A stretch of DNA of 64,000 nt from Rhizophagus irregularis (taxonomy: Eukaryota > Glomeromycota > Glomeromycetes > Glomerales > Glomeraceae), in the NCBI RefSeq assembly GCF_026210795.1, contig NC_089441.1, positions 2,666,001-2,730,000 of the forward strand. Direction: 5' to 3'. Below, one piece after another: positions 1-14,045 of the stretch; positions within the stretch are counted from its first letter, which is position 1, and the number at the start of each line of letters is the position of its first letter. Made by a program: the position numbers and the translations under genes. The notes under the pieces are model-generated. The model saw only the letters and a program-made list of their open reading frames with translations. It had not been told where the DNA came from and ran no database searches.

Positions 1-2953
1 ATTTTAATAAATAAAGTAAAATAATATCGGACTTTTAAAAAAGTAATATGACCATATATTTCACAATTTTGTGTCACACTTTTCAAACATCTTTCTTAGC
101 TTCTTTTTTACAACTTCTTTTTTAAATTGACCTAGATCCATAAAGATTTCGTTGTTGTAATTATACATGAAATTGAACAATCGTTATTTTATAATTAATT
201 CTTTTCAAAAAGTTTCAATCAAAAAAAAAAAAAAAGAGATTCAGGTTCAATTGAAGTAAGATAAGGTAAAACGTTTTCAAATGTAATAAATGTAATAAAT
301 GTAATATAACATCCCTTTTCTCTGAGAAAACATCACCAAATATAAAAAAGCGAAACATTAAATGAATATGCATTGTTTGAATTCTATTGAAAATTTCAAT
401 TGAATTCATCACATCCCGTAATCATCAATTTAATCTATCTAACTCAAATCATTAAAGTACTTTTCTATTGCATCTACTAATGCATTGAAAAAAAAATGTC
501 ATATCTTAAAAACTTGTTTACTCCACAAAGAACATTTTTTTTTACGATCGTACAAAAGCGAAATGATGTGTAAAATACTTGGAATTGAAAGAACCCAAAT
601 TTAACATGTAAATCACGCAATTACAACATAATAGATAAAAAGATCGCGTACAATACTCCGTACTATTTTTATGATTAGTAACCATTAAAATAAGTATGAG
701 AAAATAAAAAAAATTTAGATATTCAATAAGCCTTGGAGTCACCAACCCTCCGTCAAGCATGTACAACAAAAAAACTAACATGACAATACAATAAATAGTA
801 ACATCACATCACACCCCACACTTTAAAAAAGGAAAGAACAAAATTAAATTTGCATAAAAAACTGGAATCCTTTCTTGTTTCTAAATTTTAATTTTCGTTT
901 ACGTAAAATTTCGAAAAAAAAAAATTAAAAATAAATATCCGTATCTTTGTTTATTTAAACCTTAAATTTTATTAATTCAATCAATGAACCTTCCTTTGTT
1001 CATATAATAATAAAATCGGACAACAAATTTATTTGTATCCGGCATTTGGTATAGGGGGCTTGCATTTTTTTGAATAAGAGAGATGAGTTAAAGTGAATTT
1101 TGATTGGTTAGTGACATCTAATATACTGCGGTGGCGCAAAAATGTAAATCACGTGAAATTGAACCTTAAATACTTGATTTATGCAAGAGAGTATGAAAAA
1201 AATTTTTTTTCCAAGCATATTTAAGTCACAAAAATAATATAAATGGAAGGTTTAAAAAATATAATCACAATAAAGCATGACAAAGGAATTGGATTGTTAC
1301 CCATTCTAGGAAACCCTTTCTAAAATAAATGAATTTTTTTTTAAGATTCCGCGGATGATGGAAATCACAAATAACACGTGATATTTGTAAAACATAAGAA
1401 TTTTTTAGGTTAAAATAATTTTTAGGTAAAATCAATGTGGCGCGAATTTAAGAATTTTTTGTTTACCGCCAAAAATAAAAAATAAAAACCTTCTATTTCA
1501 CATTTGATTTCAACCCTTGATTGCCTTAATGTTTATAGTCGCATTACACTTTAATACTTTTGTTATAAAAACTCTAGGAAAATGAAAAAAGTATCCCACG
1601 CCAAAATTTTTTGAACAATATTAACCTACAATTGATTTTAAATATCACATTCTAGTTTTAGTTATAATATTGTTAATTAAATGATTGTTTAAATAGCACA
1701 AGTTGTACCACGTGTGTGCTACTTATAAACCTGTTTATATGCTGGTTTTTTTTTTTGGTGATATACTGACATGTTTTTTTTACGTGATGATTAAAGGATT
1801 AATATATTAAAAACGAAATTCATTTTAAGAATGACTTTGCATAGGTCATTGTTCTTTGCCTACATCCTACATTACCTACATTACCTGCCTATATTGCCTA
1901 CATACAAAGAAAAAAAAAAATGCATCATTACCCCACACATTTACTTAAAATTTCTTTTCAAATAAAGAAAAAATTTTTTTTTTGATAAATCTTTTTTAAA
2001 CGATACGCACATGACACACGCACATGACACATTGAAGATACTTGCATGGCGCGTAAAAAAAAAAAGTATTGTTAATATTTATTATATGATATATATGATA
2101 AATATGTGTGAAACGAATATTACATATTATACATATTATACATATTATACTAATATTTTTATGATTTTTATATACCTAAATTAATTAATTATATATATTA
2201 CGCGATACTTATGTTCTCATGACCTTAAAGTAAAACTAGGATTTTCCTAAAATGTCGTTATAGTATCGCGTCAATTCGTTGTTTAATTAATTTCGCTTGT
2301 AAATCGATGTCTTTCCCCGCAATTTCTTCTTTACCCGGTGTTCAATTCGTTTGTTTACAAAATTTCCCTTCAAATGTTCAATTTACTCAAGTTTGACATT
2401 ATTACTCCGCAAGATAAAAAGGGTGGATTTTCGTAAAAGAGAAAATTGTCCGGTTGATCGTTTTTTTTTTTGACGCGTACATAAAACCTACATAAGATAC
2501 ATAAGATACGTAAGATACATAAGATACATGAATTAAATGAATTACATGAATGGCGTTTTATTAATAATTTACATAGAATTAAAAGAAATTATTTATATAT
2601 TTAATATGTTATAACCTATTAAAGTTAATTATTAATGCAATAGAAAATGACGTATACCATCATTATACTTTTTAAAATTTTATTGAATTTTCATTGGTCA
2701 ATTTTCATTATCATAAATCGTACCTAATTTTGGTATATATTAAAATTATATAATTGCATTTAAGTTTATTATGCCCGTGATTCTGGTATAACTGAAATAA
2801 ACTGATATCATAAAACATTTCATGCATGTAGGCTTTTCTTTTTACTCCTTTTTTTTTTTTTTTCTTTAATATTTTTTTTGTTGCATCAAAAAAAAGGTTC
2901 TTATAATAGTAAAAAAGTTGTATATTCATTATTTAATATTTTTTTTTTCTCGT

Positions 2954-2983
2954 AATAATAATAATAATATTATTATTATTATT
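2954..2983. repeat. Perfect (AAT)5(ATT)5 palindrome
   Basis: Five AAT units are followed directly by five ATT units, giving a 30-bp perfect inverted repeat without a spacer. A similar AAT/ATT arrangement recurs near 51000-51040. It is most likely a microsatellite expansion. Confidence 0.8.
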
Positions 2984-4229
2984 TATTTATTTATTTTTTT
3001 TTTAGAAAAAAAATTATCATTAACTTTTTTATTCAAAAAATAAGGGGGGAGGGAAATTTTTGAATTTCCCCGATTATTAATTTTATTTAATTAAAAAAAA
3101 TGTTTATGGTCATCTGTTCCGTAATCTTTTTTTTTTTATTTTTAATAAAGTTAATCCAAAAAAAGATTAAACTCTGTACAGCCTCAGGGACATTATCACT
3201 TTTTTTTTTTTTCAAAAAAAAAAAACTGCTGAGCAAACTGGAAAATTGGAAAACTGGAAAATTGCATTGTTATTAATCCATTTAAGAGAATTAATTATAT
3301 GAATGTACGACTTGAAAAACCAGATTTTCGAAGCATTAACGCATTGGGAACTTTCTTTACGTTTAATAATGATAATAATGGCAAGGTTCATTTGTTAATT
3401 ATTTTTAATTATTATTATAATTTATTTCGATACTTTTTGTTATTTCCTTTAAGAATTAAATAATCACTAAAAACTTAATTACAATTTATCTTACGATGCA
3501 TCACAGTTATGCATCACTTGGTTTTAGTAATTATTCATCACCGAAAACCCCTTAGAATCCTTTGTTAAAGATATCATCATCATCAATCTTTTAAGATTTT
3601 AACAATAGTATCATTAAATTTCTTCTCACGAAATTTTTAAAAACAATACAATACATTAACTAAAAGTACTACAAACAATTGTTAAAATTAAGTAATAAAT
3701 TCTTTACGTTCAGGTTAAAATGGTTAAAACGATTAAAAACTAAATGTAAATTGATCGTGAACAAATGATATCGCGAACTTTAAAAAGATAAGAAATCATT
3801 ACTTTTTTTTTTCTTGTTTTTTTTTTGAATGGAAACAATTAAGTACAATTGTTTATATCATATGAAAAAGTTTGATGAAAGGCGGTCATTCAATAAAAAA
3901 ATATTATTACGTAAAAGAATGAGAAAAGAGAAAATGGAAATAAACATTTAAGCAAGAATTTTATTGGAAATGATACAAATTTGTAAATAATGAAATCTTT
4001 TCATGCTATTTCAACAGGAAAATAATATAAGATAGTAAAGATTTTCTTCCGATTATGTATTATGTATTATTATTTATGATTTTGTGGTTTGCATAAGTTT
4101 TTTTTCATAAAAGGTTCAAATAATTTTACACAGCCTCAACGAATAGGATAATTTTGGTATTAATTAACCTAAAGGAATTAAAAATATTAAGTTTCCTATA
4201 TTAGATATAAAATCCGTTTTTATTACCTT

Positions 4230-5170
4230 TATTTGTATGGTAGGTATATTTAGTATAATTAGTATAATGGTTTATGGTTATAATGGTTATAATGGTATTA
4301 TCTTATTATCTTATTATCTTTTATTACCTATTTTTACCGGTATTACCAGTATTACCGTTATAAGTTCCGGGAATAATATGTTAATATGGGAGAATGTTGG
4401 TATAAATTTCTTACCAGAAATTATTAATTTTTTACCGCGTTTTTTTGTTAGTATTATTAGAATAGTATTAATAACTATAAGATCGAGAATTTAATAATAT
4501 ATAGATCAATAGATAAATAGATGTACAGTACAGTAGTATATTTAGTATAACTGAAAATATACTGAGATCGAGAGTAGTATGTAAGTTTATCGAATAAATA
4601 TATTAAGGTATTATATAGTAATATATTTGGCATATTGATACAATTATTTAAAATGTTTAATATTACAAAATTTATTATTACAAAAATTTATTATTACATT
4701 TATTATTACATTTATTATTACATTTATTATTGTAAAATTTATACTCGGTATTATAAACATTACGGAAAAATTACGATCAATAAGATCGAGAGTTACTGAC
4801 TTACTGTAAATTGTAACACTGTACAATAATATATATATTTATTCGATATAATTACTATATAATAATATATTATAATGTATTTACATATCTGTTTATGGTA
4901 TTACGTTATCAAAAACCGGTATTATAAACATTTACGGAAAATTAGGAAAATTATGATCAAATAAAGATCAAGAATAGTTTGTTTCATTATGTATATCGAA
5001 TTATATATTTATATTCTTATTGAATGTACACTAAATATATTAAAATTGGTATTACTGGTATTACTAAACATTACGAAATATTACGATAAATAAGATCGGG
5101 AATTTACCTGTTTTTTTGATGCATTTGATACAGTAATTAATCAGTATATCAGTAATATTGAAGTTATCGA
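4230..5170. repeat. Degenerate ~150-bp tandem repeat array
   Basis: A module of the form TATAAACATTACGGAAAA, then ATTACGATCAATAAGATCGAGA, then T/A-rich filler recurs with its ATAAGATCGAGA-like core near 4481, 4781, 4960 (diverged) and 5091. It is interleaved with GGTATTACC-type steps. Spacing is roughly 130-180 bp and copies differ at many positions, so this is an old, decaying array. The 85-codon open frame at 4237-4494 lies inside it and is a by-product. Confidence 0.55.
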
Positions 5171-8089
5171 CAAATAATAATAATAATAATAATAATAACA
5201 ATAATAATAATAAATAAATAATGATAATAAAAAATCACAAGGAAATTTAAGTAAATTTCCCCCCCTTTTTCTTTGAAAATTAATTTAAAACAATTTGATT
5301 TAAAAATTCAATTATACATTTTCATTTATTTACATTTAATTTTCATTGAAATAAATTAAGTGATAATATGATGATTTATCATTATTATTGTAAATCAAAT
5401 ATGATGATATCGATCACTTAATGCAAAATGATTTACCCATTGTTTTTCAAATTACACAAAAATTACAACAGTAACAAATAAATCAAAAAAAATCATTCAA
5501 ATAATAATAATAAATAATAAATCAAATCAAAAACAAATTCATTCAAGTATTTTTTTTTATCGCGTCAAAATAAATATTTTTAAAAAAAATATTTATTTAT
5601 CCCCTTTTTAAACTTTTTTTTGATCCTATCTATCTATCGGTTATTTTTATTTTTAATCGTGTTTAATCGTGTATTTTTTTTTTTTTTTTTTTTTAATACA
5701 CAAATAAATAAATACATCATTATTATAAAATTAAAATAAATAAATAAAAAAAATTTTTGACATTACTGTATTTTATTTGAAGGAGTGGTTTTATTTATAT
5801 GAGGGGTAAAAGTTTATATAAATAATATGAATAACGTAAACAATATAAACATCAAAAGCTCGTTTTTTTTAGATTGTCTCACTCCACACAATCACAATTC
5901 ATCACGCCTACTTGGCAAATACAATACAAACTTTTTTTTTAAGCCTCTTTTCCTGTTCTTATTAAACTTGTTTAGCATTAAACCCAAAAATCGATTACCG
6001 AGATTTTATAAAAAAAAACAAATAAATAAATAAATAATAAACAAATATTAAATATAAAAACAATATAAAATTTATATTAATTCTGGTTAGAAGGATTAGA
6101 ATAAGTTTGATAGATTTGAATAAGTTCGATAGATTTAACGCGTCAAATCACATAAATGTTTAAATAATGATGATTTTATTTTTGAGATTGTTTTATGATA
6201 ACAATTATTATTAAATTATATATTGTATAGGTTAATATTAAAAATATTAAAAATAGATAAAATAGATAAAATAGATAATAGATACTTCCATAATCCCATA
6301 TTCCATAATTCTAATAATTCCAATAGCTTTTTTTTTTAATTTTTTGATTGATTTGACGTAATTTACTTTAAAAATACTTTAAAAATACTTTAAAAATACT
6401 TTAAAATACAATCATGTGAAATTTAATTTTTTTAACGTGATAAAAAAAAAAAATTATTCAAAACGCGTTTAAAGTGATGTTTAAACAATTCAAAAAATTT
6501 TAAATTGATAACGTAAGGAGGTGACAAATTTTATTTTTTTACCAAATATAAAAAATTTTTGATTATCCTTAAAATAAAAAATCATCAAATGAATGAATAC
6601 TTTCTTGAATAAGAGAACAATGTGATTTTTTTACATTTATACACCAAACCTATTTCGTGATTTATGTTACCAAACAATTAAATGAGATAAACAAACAATG
6701 TTCTTTGAATAAAATGGATCGTTTGATTAAATAATGATCTCCAATATATCATTGAAATTTTATTTTACTTTAAAAGATTTCATTTTACTTTTATTTTCAT
6801 GTGCTGAACATCCACGCGAGAAATTAAACTTCAAGTGTTACACGCGATCCATGTGAGAGTGTAGATTATAAATAACTTTGTCCGAATCTATAATAATAAT
6901 AGATTTATAGTAACATAATCGTTAAGATAAAAAGTTCTTCCCGAAAACTAGTAAATAAAATTTGCTGTTCATTAATGTTGTATATGAGCTAATAATGAGG
7001 ATTAAATAATGAGGAGTTTGAAAAAAAAAAGCAATCAGATTATTATGAAGTTCGGAGTCGGTTGACAATTTTAAATTTCTTTAATGCTTTAAATATCAGT
7101 CGGCCAGAATTATGTTATGATCACATGAATTTTATTGTATTTAGCAGATTGGTAGTAGATTGGTATTCAAGAGTATTCTCTGAAAAAAACTTATTATTGA
7201 ACTAAAATAATTAAGTAATTAACTTTTAAATTTCGACCAATCAAGCTTTGAACGTAATTATAATTTTAGCTCCTGTTAAGGAAATTCTTAGATGTGGCGT
7301 AAATGAATGTATTTCTCTCATTTTAATGAATTTCGTAAAATTTTATATATTGAATACATTGAATAATTAAATTAAACATTACATATAATAATATATAAAT
7401 TATTAGCATTATCATATTTAACCGTGCATACTATCCATACTCAATAAGTGAAAATTCTAATATCATCTTTATAATACAAATTAACTTGATCGAGTTATCT
7501 GTTATTCGGTTATTAAATAAACATCATTATGCTATATTTATAAAATGTAATAATGTCAATAAAACTTTTCCTTAAAAAATTTTATTAAAATTTGATTTTA
7601 ATAATCTTTATTGCACATACCTTTTTTAAAACCAATGGATTTTACTTGAGTACAAAAAAAAAAAAAAAAAATATTTTACATTTATTATTGTTAAAAAATC
7701 TACTATAGTGAATGAATAAACAAATTATTATTATCCCTTGAATGGGCAAAAAAAATACCTTGTCTTCGTTCATCATTATCATTAATAAATGATAATGTTA
7801 ACTATCGACAATTCAAATTACTCACTCCAGATCAAATCTCAGAGAATTTTTATAGTGAGAAATAGATTTCAGTGTATAAAATTAATTCATGTGTGAATAA
7901 ATGTACATATTTTTCTTTTGGACAATTTTTTTAAATTTTTTTGTAACAAAAAATTTTTAAAATTGTTCCAATTATTAATGCACGAATTTCTGAAACGTGC
8001 ACCATTAGAAAAAATCATGTACATTTTTTTTTTTTTTAATTCAGAATTATTACACTGAGACATAGACATATGCTAGATATATACTATAC

Positions 8090-11000
8090 CTAAAGATATA
8101 ACGATGAAGCAAATATTATGCCTCTTTTAAGTTTTTCAATTGAAATAGAAAATTTATTTTCCAACGCAATATCCCCGATGCATTTAGCGGCACCAACCAT
8201 TGCTCGTAGTAATTCATCTAAACTTCTAAAGTTTCGAACAAGATTACCTTCAAACAATTCTACTTTTTTGCATGTTTCCTCAAATGTGCCATTCTAAAAA
8301 GATTTTATTATAAAAATTTATTAATTAAAAATTTACCATTCTTATGCACAAAAAAAAAATAAAATAAAATAAATACTCACATTACACCAAATATAAACAC
8401 TTTCCATTAAATCCGGTGCGAAAGCAGCAATATACTCATCTTTATCAATAGGAACATTGCATTCTTCTGATAGATCAGCTACAATTCGTGCCGTTTCTTT
8501 TAATTCACGGTATGGACCTTTAAATTCTTCCCTAAGATTATCTTCTCCGCATTTTGATTTATCATCAAATACAAAACAACTTAACAAAGATGCTATCAAT
8601 TCAGGAGATAAGTCATTAAATACTCCATTCAATAATAATTCTGTTAATATCAATTCATCTCCTGAAGTAATTTCACAAGCAATTCTTCCTTTGAATTCCA
8701 CAACGTCACCTTCTGATAAATATTGCATCCTTCGAAGCAAACGTTTTCGTTTTTTTAATTCATCAAGATGAAGGATAGCTTCAGCATCACGAATTTCCGA
8801 TTTTTTCTTACGGACTTTTTCTTGCAATTCAAGTTTTTCACAATAACGATCGTACGCATCTGTAATGTTATTCATTGGATGTACTCCGATTTTCTCATCA
8901 ATTAAATCTCTTTTCTAATAAATAAAAATTATTAAATTATTGATATATTCATATTTCATAACTAATAAATTTAATTAATATATAATTTTTATTTCCCTCG
9001 AAAAACATATTATTGAACTTACTGTGACAAGATCATCAAGTCTTTCATCTTTAACTTTAATATGCTTAATGGGTTCTAAACGTATACCATCTGGGTGTTT
9101 TTCAAGAACATGTAAAATACCTTGATATGCAACTTTTCTTTTTGCAGGCTCATGTTCTAAATCGCTATCTGGACAGAGACGAACTTGACTTAGGTCAACT
9201 ATATCTTTTAAATCAAAAGGAACTACTAATAACACCCCAGCCTGATTTTCTGGACAAGGATTGATTTTGATGATTCTTCCATCATAGCTAACAAAGGAAT
9301 CGTTAGAACATTTCATCAAAATTCTAATATTATATTTTGTAAGAGATTGTTTTGTAGATTTTGTCCAAGTTGTTGGCTAAGTAAATTAAACGTGTTTGTT
9401 AATTAAAGAATAATTATTATTTTACTTTTAATAAATTAATTAATCCTTACCTTTATTTCTTCATAACGAATAATCATACCCCATCCAAAATCATTCCCTT
9501 CAAATTTCACTTTAGCAAGCCTTCCAAGATTCAAATATGAAATAATATTTTGTGGTTCAAAGATAATGACTCGAATTCTATCGGAGTATTCATCATACAT
9601 CTTACGAAGTTTGTAATATTCACTAAGCAATTCTTCTTGAGGTATATCAAAATTTTTATATTCTTCTTCCATTTTTTTAAGTTCTAATCCCAGCAAAATA
9701 ATATTAGATAATTATTTGTGATAGTAAATTTTTATAATAAACTATACCTTCTTGTAGACGTGGTAAAGGAGCCGCATTTTGGAATTGATAAAAACTGCGT
9801 TGTAACATATATTCAGGACTAATACCTTCAATTCTTGACATGTTAAGAATCATATGGTATTTTAAATGAAACGCAGAACTTAGATGATCTGCTTCGCCCT
9901 ATAATATATGATATTTTAATGTAATTAAAATAAATCAATACATGAATAATTATATTAATACACAAAAATTTCTAATTATTGTACCTACCTTGACCATTTC
10001 CTTAATGATATGAGGACTAATTTTGGATTCAATATTTAACATTACATAACCACGTTCATCAAGACCTCTACGTCCGGCACGACCTGACATTTGAATATAC
10101 TCACCAGATGTCATCTGTTTGTTATTAAATATTAAATAAATGTTAACCAAACCCTTACTATGAGATATCTAATAATCATACGTATTAAAAGGAATTCACT
10201 AGCAAACCGGTCTCCTTTTAGTTCCATCAAATTTATCTAGCTCGCAAAAAACTACAGTCCTTGCAGGCATATTTAATCCCATAGCGAATGTTTCTGTAGC
10301 AAAAAGTACTTTCAATAGTCCTTCCTGGAATAAAAGTTCTACTACTTCTTTCATAAAAGGTAATAATCCAGAATGATGTACCCCTATTCCACGCTCTAAC
10401 AATGGCAACATGTTAAGAAATGATGGCAAACGACGATCTTCTTCTGGTAGTAAGTCAATAGCATTCTCAAAGACCTTTTTTACTAGTCCTTTTTCATCAT
10501 CTAAGTTTCAGAAAATTTTTAAAACATGTTATTTATATACGTGATTATAAACAAATACACAGTGAGGTAATATTAACCATTATTAAAATCCATTATACTC
10601 ATTTGTCTCGCTAACAATTCACATTGCTTTTTTCCAAAAGCGAAGGCGATTATTGGGTTAAAGCCCCTTTGCATACATGTTTTAATAATTTTATAAACAT
10701 TAGGTGTATCCGAAACTATTATAAAAATATTTTAAACCAAATTATTACTTAAAACAAAATTATACGTGTATATAAAAATAAGAAAGAAATAAATACTTTT
10801 TCTTTTATTAGAAAATTCATTTCTATTAATTTCCTCGGGTAATTGGGAAAGAACTTCTTTAAAATGGCCCTCATTAAATACGCCCTTTTCGTCAAGTACC
10901 ATGTAAATCCCATCTCCTCCATCAGGATACATATAATGTTGTAGTGGAGTTGGACGAAAATCGGTATAAACAACATGACAAGGCTTTGAATAATATATAA

Positions 11001-12155
11001 AGAATAAGTAAAGTTTATAAATTTACATTAACATGATAATATTCACCTGTTCGTGAAGTTTGCATATCCATTCAGCAAATTCCATGGCATTCGGAATTGT
11101 GGCAGATAAAAAAACAAAGTGAACGTTATGAGGTAACATTATAATAGTTTCCTCCCACACAACACCTCGAGCTTTATCCCTCATATAATGAATCTCATCG
11201 AATATCACCCATGCCACTTCACGCAATATCTCACTGCCACGATATAACATACTTCGAAGAATCTATCACATTAAATATGAGATAAGTACACTTATCAGAT
11301 TTATAATCGTAATACTAGATCAAATGACAATTTTCAAAACTAACTTCAGTAGTCATAACGATGCAACTTGCACTTGAATTTAGAGTAACATCTCCGGTCA
11401 TTAAACCAACATCCTTAAAGTCGTGCTGTAATTCTCGGTATTTCTGATTACTTAACGCCTTAAAATAAAATACAAAATTGTAAATATTACTTAATCGATT
11501 GAAATTTAATCAGCTTTATCAATTGATTACCTTTATAGGACTGGTATAGATGACTCTTTGCTTGTTTTTTAAACTCTGAGCTATGGCATATTCTGCTATT
11601 ACGGTTTTACCAGCAGAAGTATGCGCACTTACCAGTACCGATTCGGATTTTTCTATGCAAGAAATGGCGTGTTCTTGAAAAGGATCTAATTTGAATGGAT
11701 AAGTTCGTGCTGGCTCTTTTGGCGGTACATGTTTAGAGATAGGAGTATAAGGATAATTTGGAGGAACAGCGACTTGATGGCGCACCTTTTTTCATGAACA
11801 CATTTTGTTAATTCACATGCAAATCGTTAAATAAAACATTATGTGCGTATCTTTTTTCATAAACATATTTTGTTAACTTATATACAAACCGCTAAACTAA
11901 ACTCACTTTATGTCCAAGTATAAGTTTTTCACCTAGTGCCACTGTTTCCTTGACCAATCCCTTAGAAGGAGCTACTTCTCTTATTGCTTCTTCTTGAAAG
12001 AGATCGGTAACAACTGGTTCATAACTAAGGTGAATTCTTGATTTTTTGGATCTAGAATCATTTTTATCTTTGCTTTGATTCTGTGAGTTTGTTCCAAGGG
12101 AATTTAAACCTCGCTTTTTGGAAGAATTTGAAGTTTTATCCGAATCGCCTGTCAT
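8090..12155 (-). CDS. MTR4: ATP-dependent RNA helicase MTR4 (DOB1/SKIV2L2-type exosome helicase)
   Basis: This is a Ski2-like DExH helicase that feeds RNA to the nuclear exosome, working in TRAMP-like complexes. Thirteen exons on the minus strand: 12155-11907, 11785-11531, 11458-11345, 11262-11047, 10983-10797, 10715-10578, 10500-10208, 10114-9989, 9898-9748, 9683-9451, 9376-9023, 8914-8381 and 8293-8090. They join in frame to 1,017 residues, close to the usual length of about 1,040. Visible motifs are Walker A AHTSAGKT (about residues 137-144), the DEIH box (228-231), LSATIP, and motif [12 protein letters not shown] (about 492-501). The MTR4-specific arch with its FGWG KOW segment lies around residues 530-770, and the C-terminal helical domain ends in FASSLYL, as in other MTR4 proteins. 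The N-terminus is Lys/Ser-rich. The gene is divergent from MED7. Confidence 0.96.
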
Positions 12156-12317
12156 ATATTCTGATCTACGTGAAAAAGCGGGATATCACGAAAAAAAAAT
12201 TTTTATCACTTATGTTCAATTTTTTTTTTTTTGCAGTGCGCAGCTGACGCAGCTGATGAATAAATTTTTTTTATAAATTTACCATGTGAACATAAACTTT
12301 ATTCTTTATACAAAATC
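12156..12317. promoter_or_regulatory. Shared bidirectional promoter of MTR4 and MED7
   Basis: Only 162 bp separate the two divergent start codons, so both genes must share this promoter and 5' leader space. It holds a direct repeat of GCAGCTGA (12240-12247 and 12249-12256) next to a T-tract and GCAGTGC. No TATA box stands out against the A/T-rich background. Confidence 0.55.
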
Positions 12318-13314
12318 ATGACTACACAAAACGTTGCTTCCGTTTATCCTTTGCCACCCGAGTATTACAAACGATATACGGACGAAAACCTCAGTATTCT
12401 TAAACAAGTTAAAGAACAAGGAGAAGAAACGTTTGTTGAGTCTGGAGGTGCTCTGCCACAAACTTTTAATATCTTAGAATTGGAACCTCCGCCCCCGATA
12501 ACGGAAGGATATTATCACTGTTTTAACGACGCATGGCCGGTAAGTTATTATTCCCTTCGCTATTTAGACTTTTAAGGCATTATTAACGTAGATTTTACTG
12601 CCATTATAAAGGTTGTCGATGTTTTAAATTCTTTAGAAGATCAAGGACACAAACAATTATATCCGAAAGGCAAAATAGGTATGTTCAACTTATTTTGGTT
12701 ATTTTACGATTAATTGCTAAATTTGTTTGAATTTCGATTCTTGTAGATCGAAATGTAGAACTTAAGAAACTGAATCAATCAGCAATTTTCAATTTCCTTG
12801 AATTGCTGAATTCATTGGTTAAAGACCCTGACCGAGTATGAATTTCTAGCCTAATTTCTGTCATTTCAAATTTTATGTTGCTAATTTTATATTCTTTAGT
12901 CTTTAGAGAAATTTGAACAAATAAGACTAATATTTCTTAATATGAAACATATGCTAAATGAGTATCGTCCACACCAAGTAAGTATATTGCAAAATTTTAT
13001 TTTATTTTCTTTTTGATAAAACTTATGATTATGGTGTTTTACTAAATCAATTAAGGCAAGAGAAACTTTGCGCTCAATATTAAAAAATCAGTTGGAGGAT
13101 AGAAGACGTGCCACCGAGGAAATTAAAAAGTATAAATTTAAATTGCTTTTGTAGTCAAATATTTTTTGATAATATATTTTATTAAATAAATGACTTTTTT
13201 AGTCGAGTTAATGAACTGGCTAAAACTTTGGAGACTATAAAATCATCATGGAAAGCTTTGGATGAAACTAAAATGGACATGGTTCGTGAAATAATTAGTT
13301 TTTTGGGTGATTAA
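12318..13314 (+). CDS. MED7: Mediator complex subunit 7
   Basis: This is a Mediator middle-module subunit, which pairs with MED21 and links activators to RNA polymerase II. Six exons (12318-12539, 12612-12678, 12747-12835, 12900-12977, 13056-13129, 13203-13314) join in frame to 213 residues, typical for MED7. The N-terminus carries the family signature: SVYPLPPEYYKRYTDENL, then a Pro-rich stretch with LELEPPPP. The KQLYPKGK motif follows, then LKKLNQSAIFNFLELLNSL with the hinge. The last third is a predicted coiled coil (EYRPHQARETLRSILKNQLE onward). The start is the first ATG, and the A-rich bases before it fit a fungal leader. Confidence 0.95.
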
Positions 13315-14045
13315 ACTTAAAAAAAGATTGGCAAGAATTAACCGATTTTTCTCCATGATTTTAGGATACTCATTAAATAAAAAGTAAGTTTATTAGATTA
13401 ATTACCTTTTGTTACCCTTAATACTCCCTTAATGTACTTTTTGAATCCAAAGCAGAAATTAAATTATAAGGATAGCAATTTTTTAAATTTTTAATGGAAA
13501 AGGTAGATAGAATAATAGATAATATAATTTATAATGTAAATAATTTTTTTGAATTATCCGAGTATACGCATATTATTAAAAGAAATGATTGTTTGAGTAT
13601 ATTGTTTCATTCTTTATAATCATTTTCAATAGTTTCAACTTTCATTTCTTCGTGGTTTGCACCTAAAATGGAGGTAAATAGATGCTAACTTTTTAAGAAT
13701 AGTTGCTTTCAAAATTCATTTTATGTGTCGCGTTTTTTTAAATAAAATTTGCGTTAACTCTATTTGTCAAAGTTGATCTTCAATTGTTACACGGAAATTG
13801 TCATCCAATCGATCTACTCTTAAAAAAAATCTCTAATAACCTAAAAAGCAGTGAAAATATTTCTCTTCTCTTGAGATTTATTAATTCCCCACCAAAGAGA
13901 GATAAATACGATAATGACAAATATTATATATGAATTAAATAATTATCTATAAATCTGACGAAAGGACTACTAAACTTTTTTTTAAAAAAAATCAAACCTA
14001 TTTTTACATTATTATTCCTCTCCTTACCTTTTTGATTTTAATACA
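13315..14045. other. Intergenic, MED7 to complex I subunit
   Basis: I see no gene. It should hold the MED7 3' untranslated region and the promoter of the next plus-strand gene. A T-rich stretch at 13975-14035 precedes the start codon. Confidence 0.6.

Larger units (their letters stand above)
1..8089. other. Gene-poor A/T-rich spacer
   Basis: I see no credible gene here. Open frames are short, cross poly-A/T runs and have no splice-linked partners or recognisable domains. The stretch contains many A and T homopolymers, simple (AAT)n and (ATT)n tracts, and a degenerate tandem repeat near 4.2-5.2 kb. The left part may include distal regulatory sequence of a gene outside the window. Confidence 0.7.

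Noticed and set aside
4237-4494. 85-codon plus-strand open frame
   Set aside because: It lies within a degenerate tandem repeat and is built from GGTTATAAT and GGTATTACC steps; no domain or splice partner.
8457-8771. 104-codon plus-strand frame
   Set aside because: It is antisense to exon 12 of MTR4, whose minus-strand reading matches the family closely.
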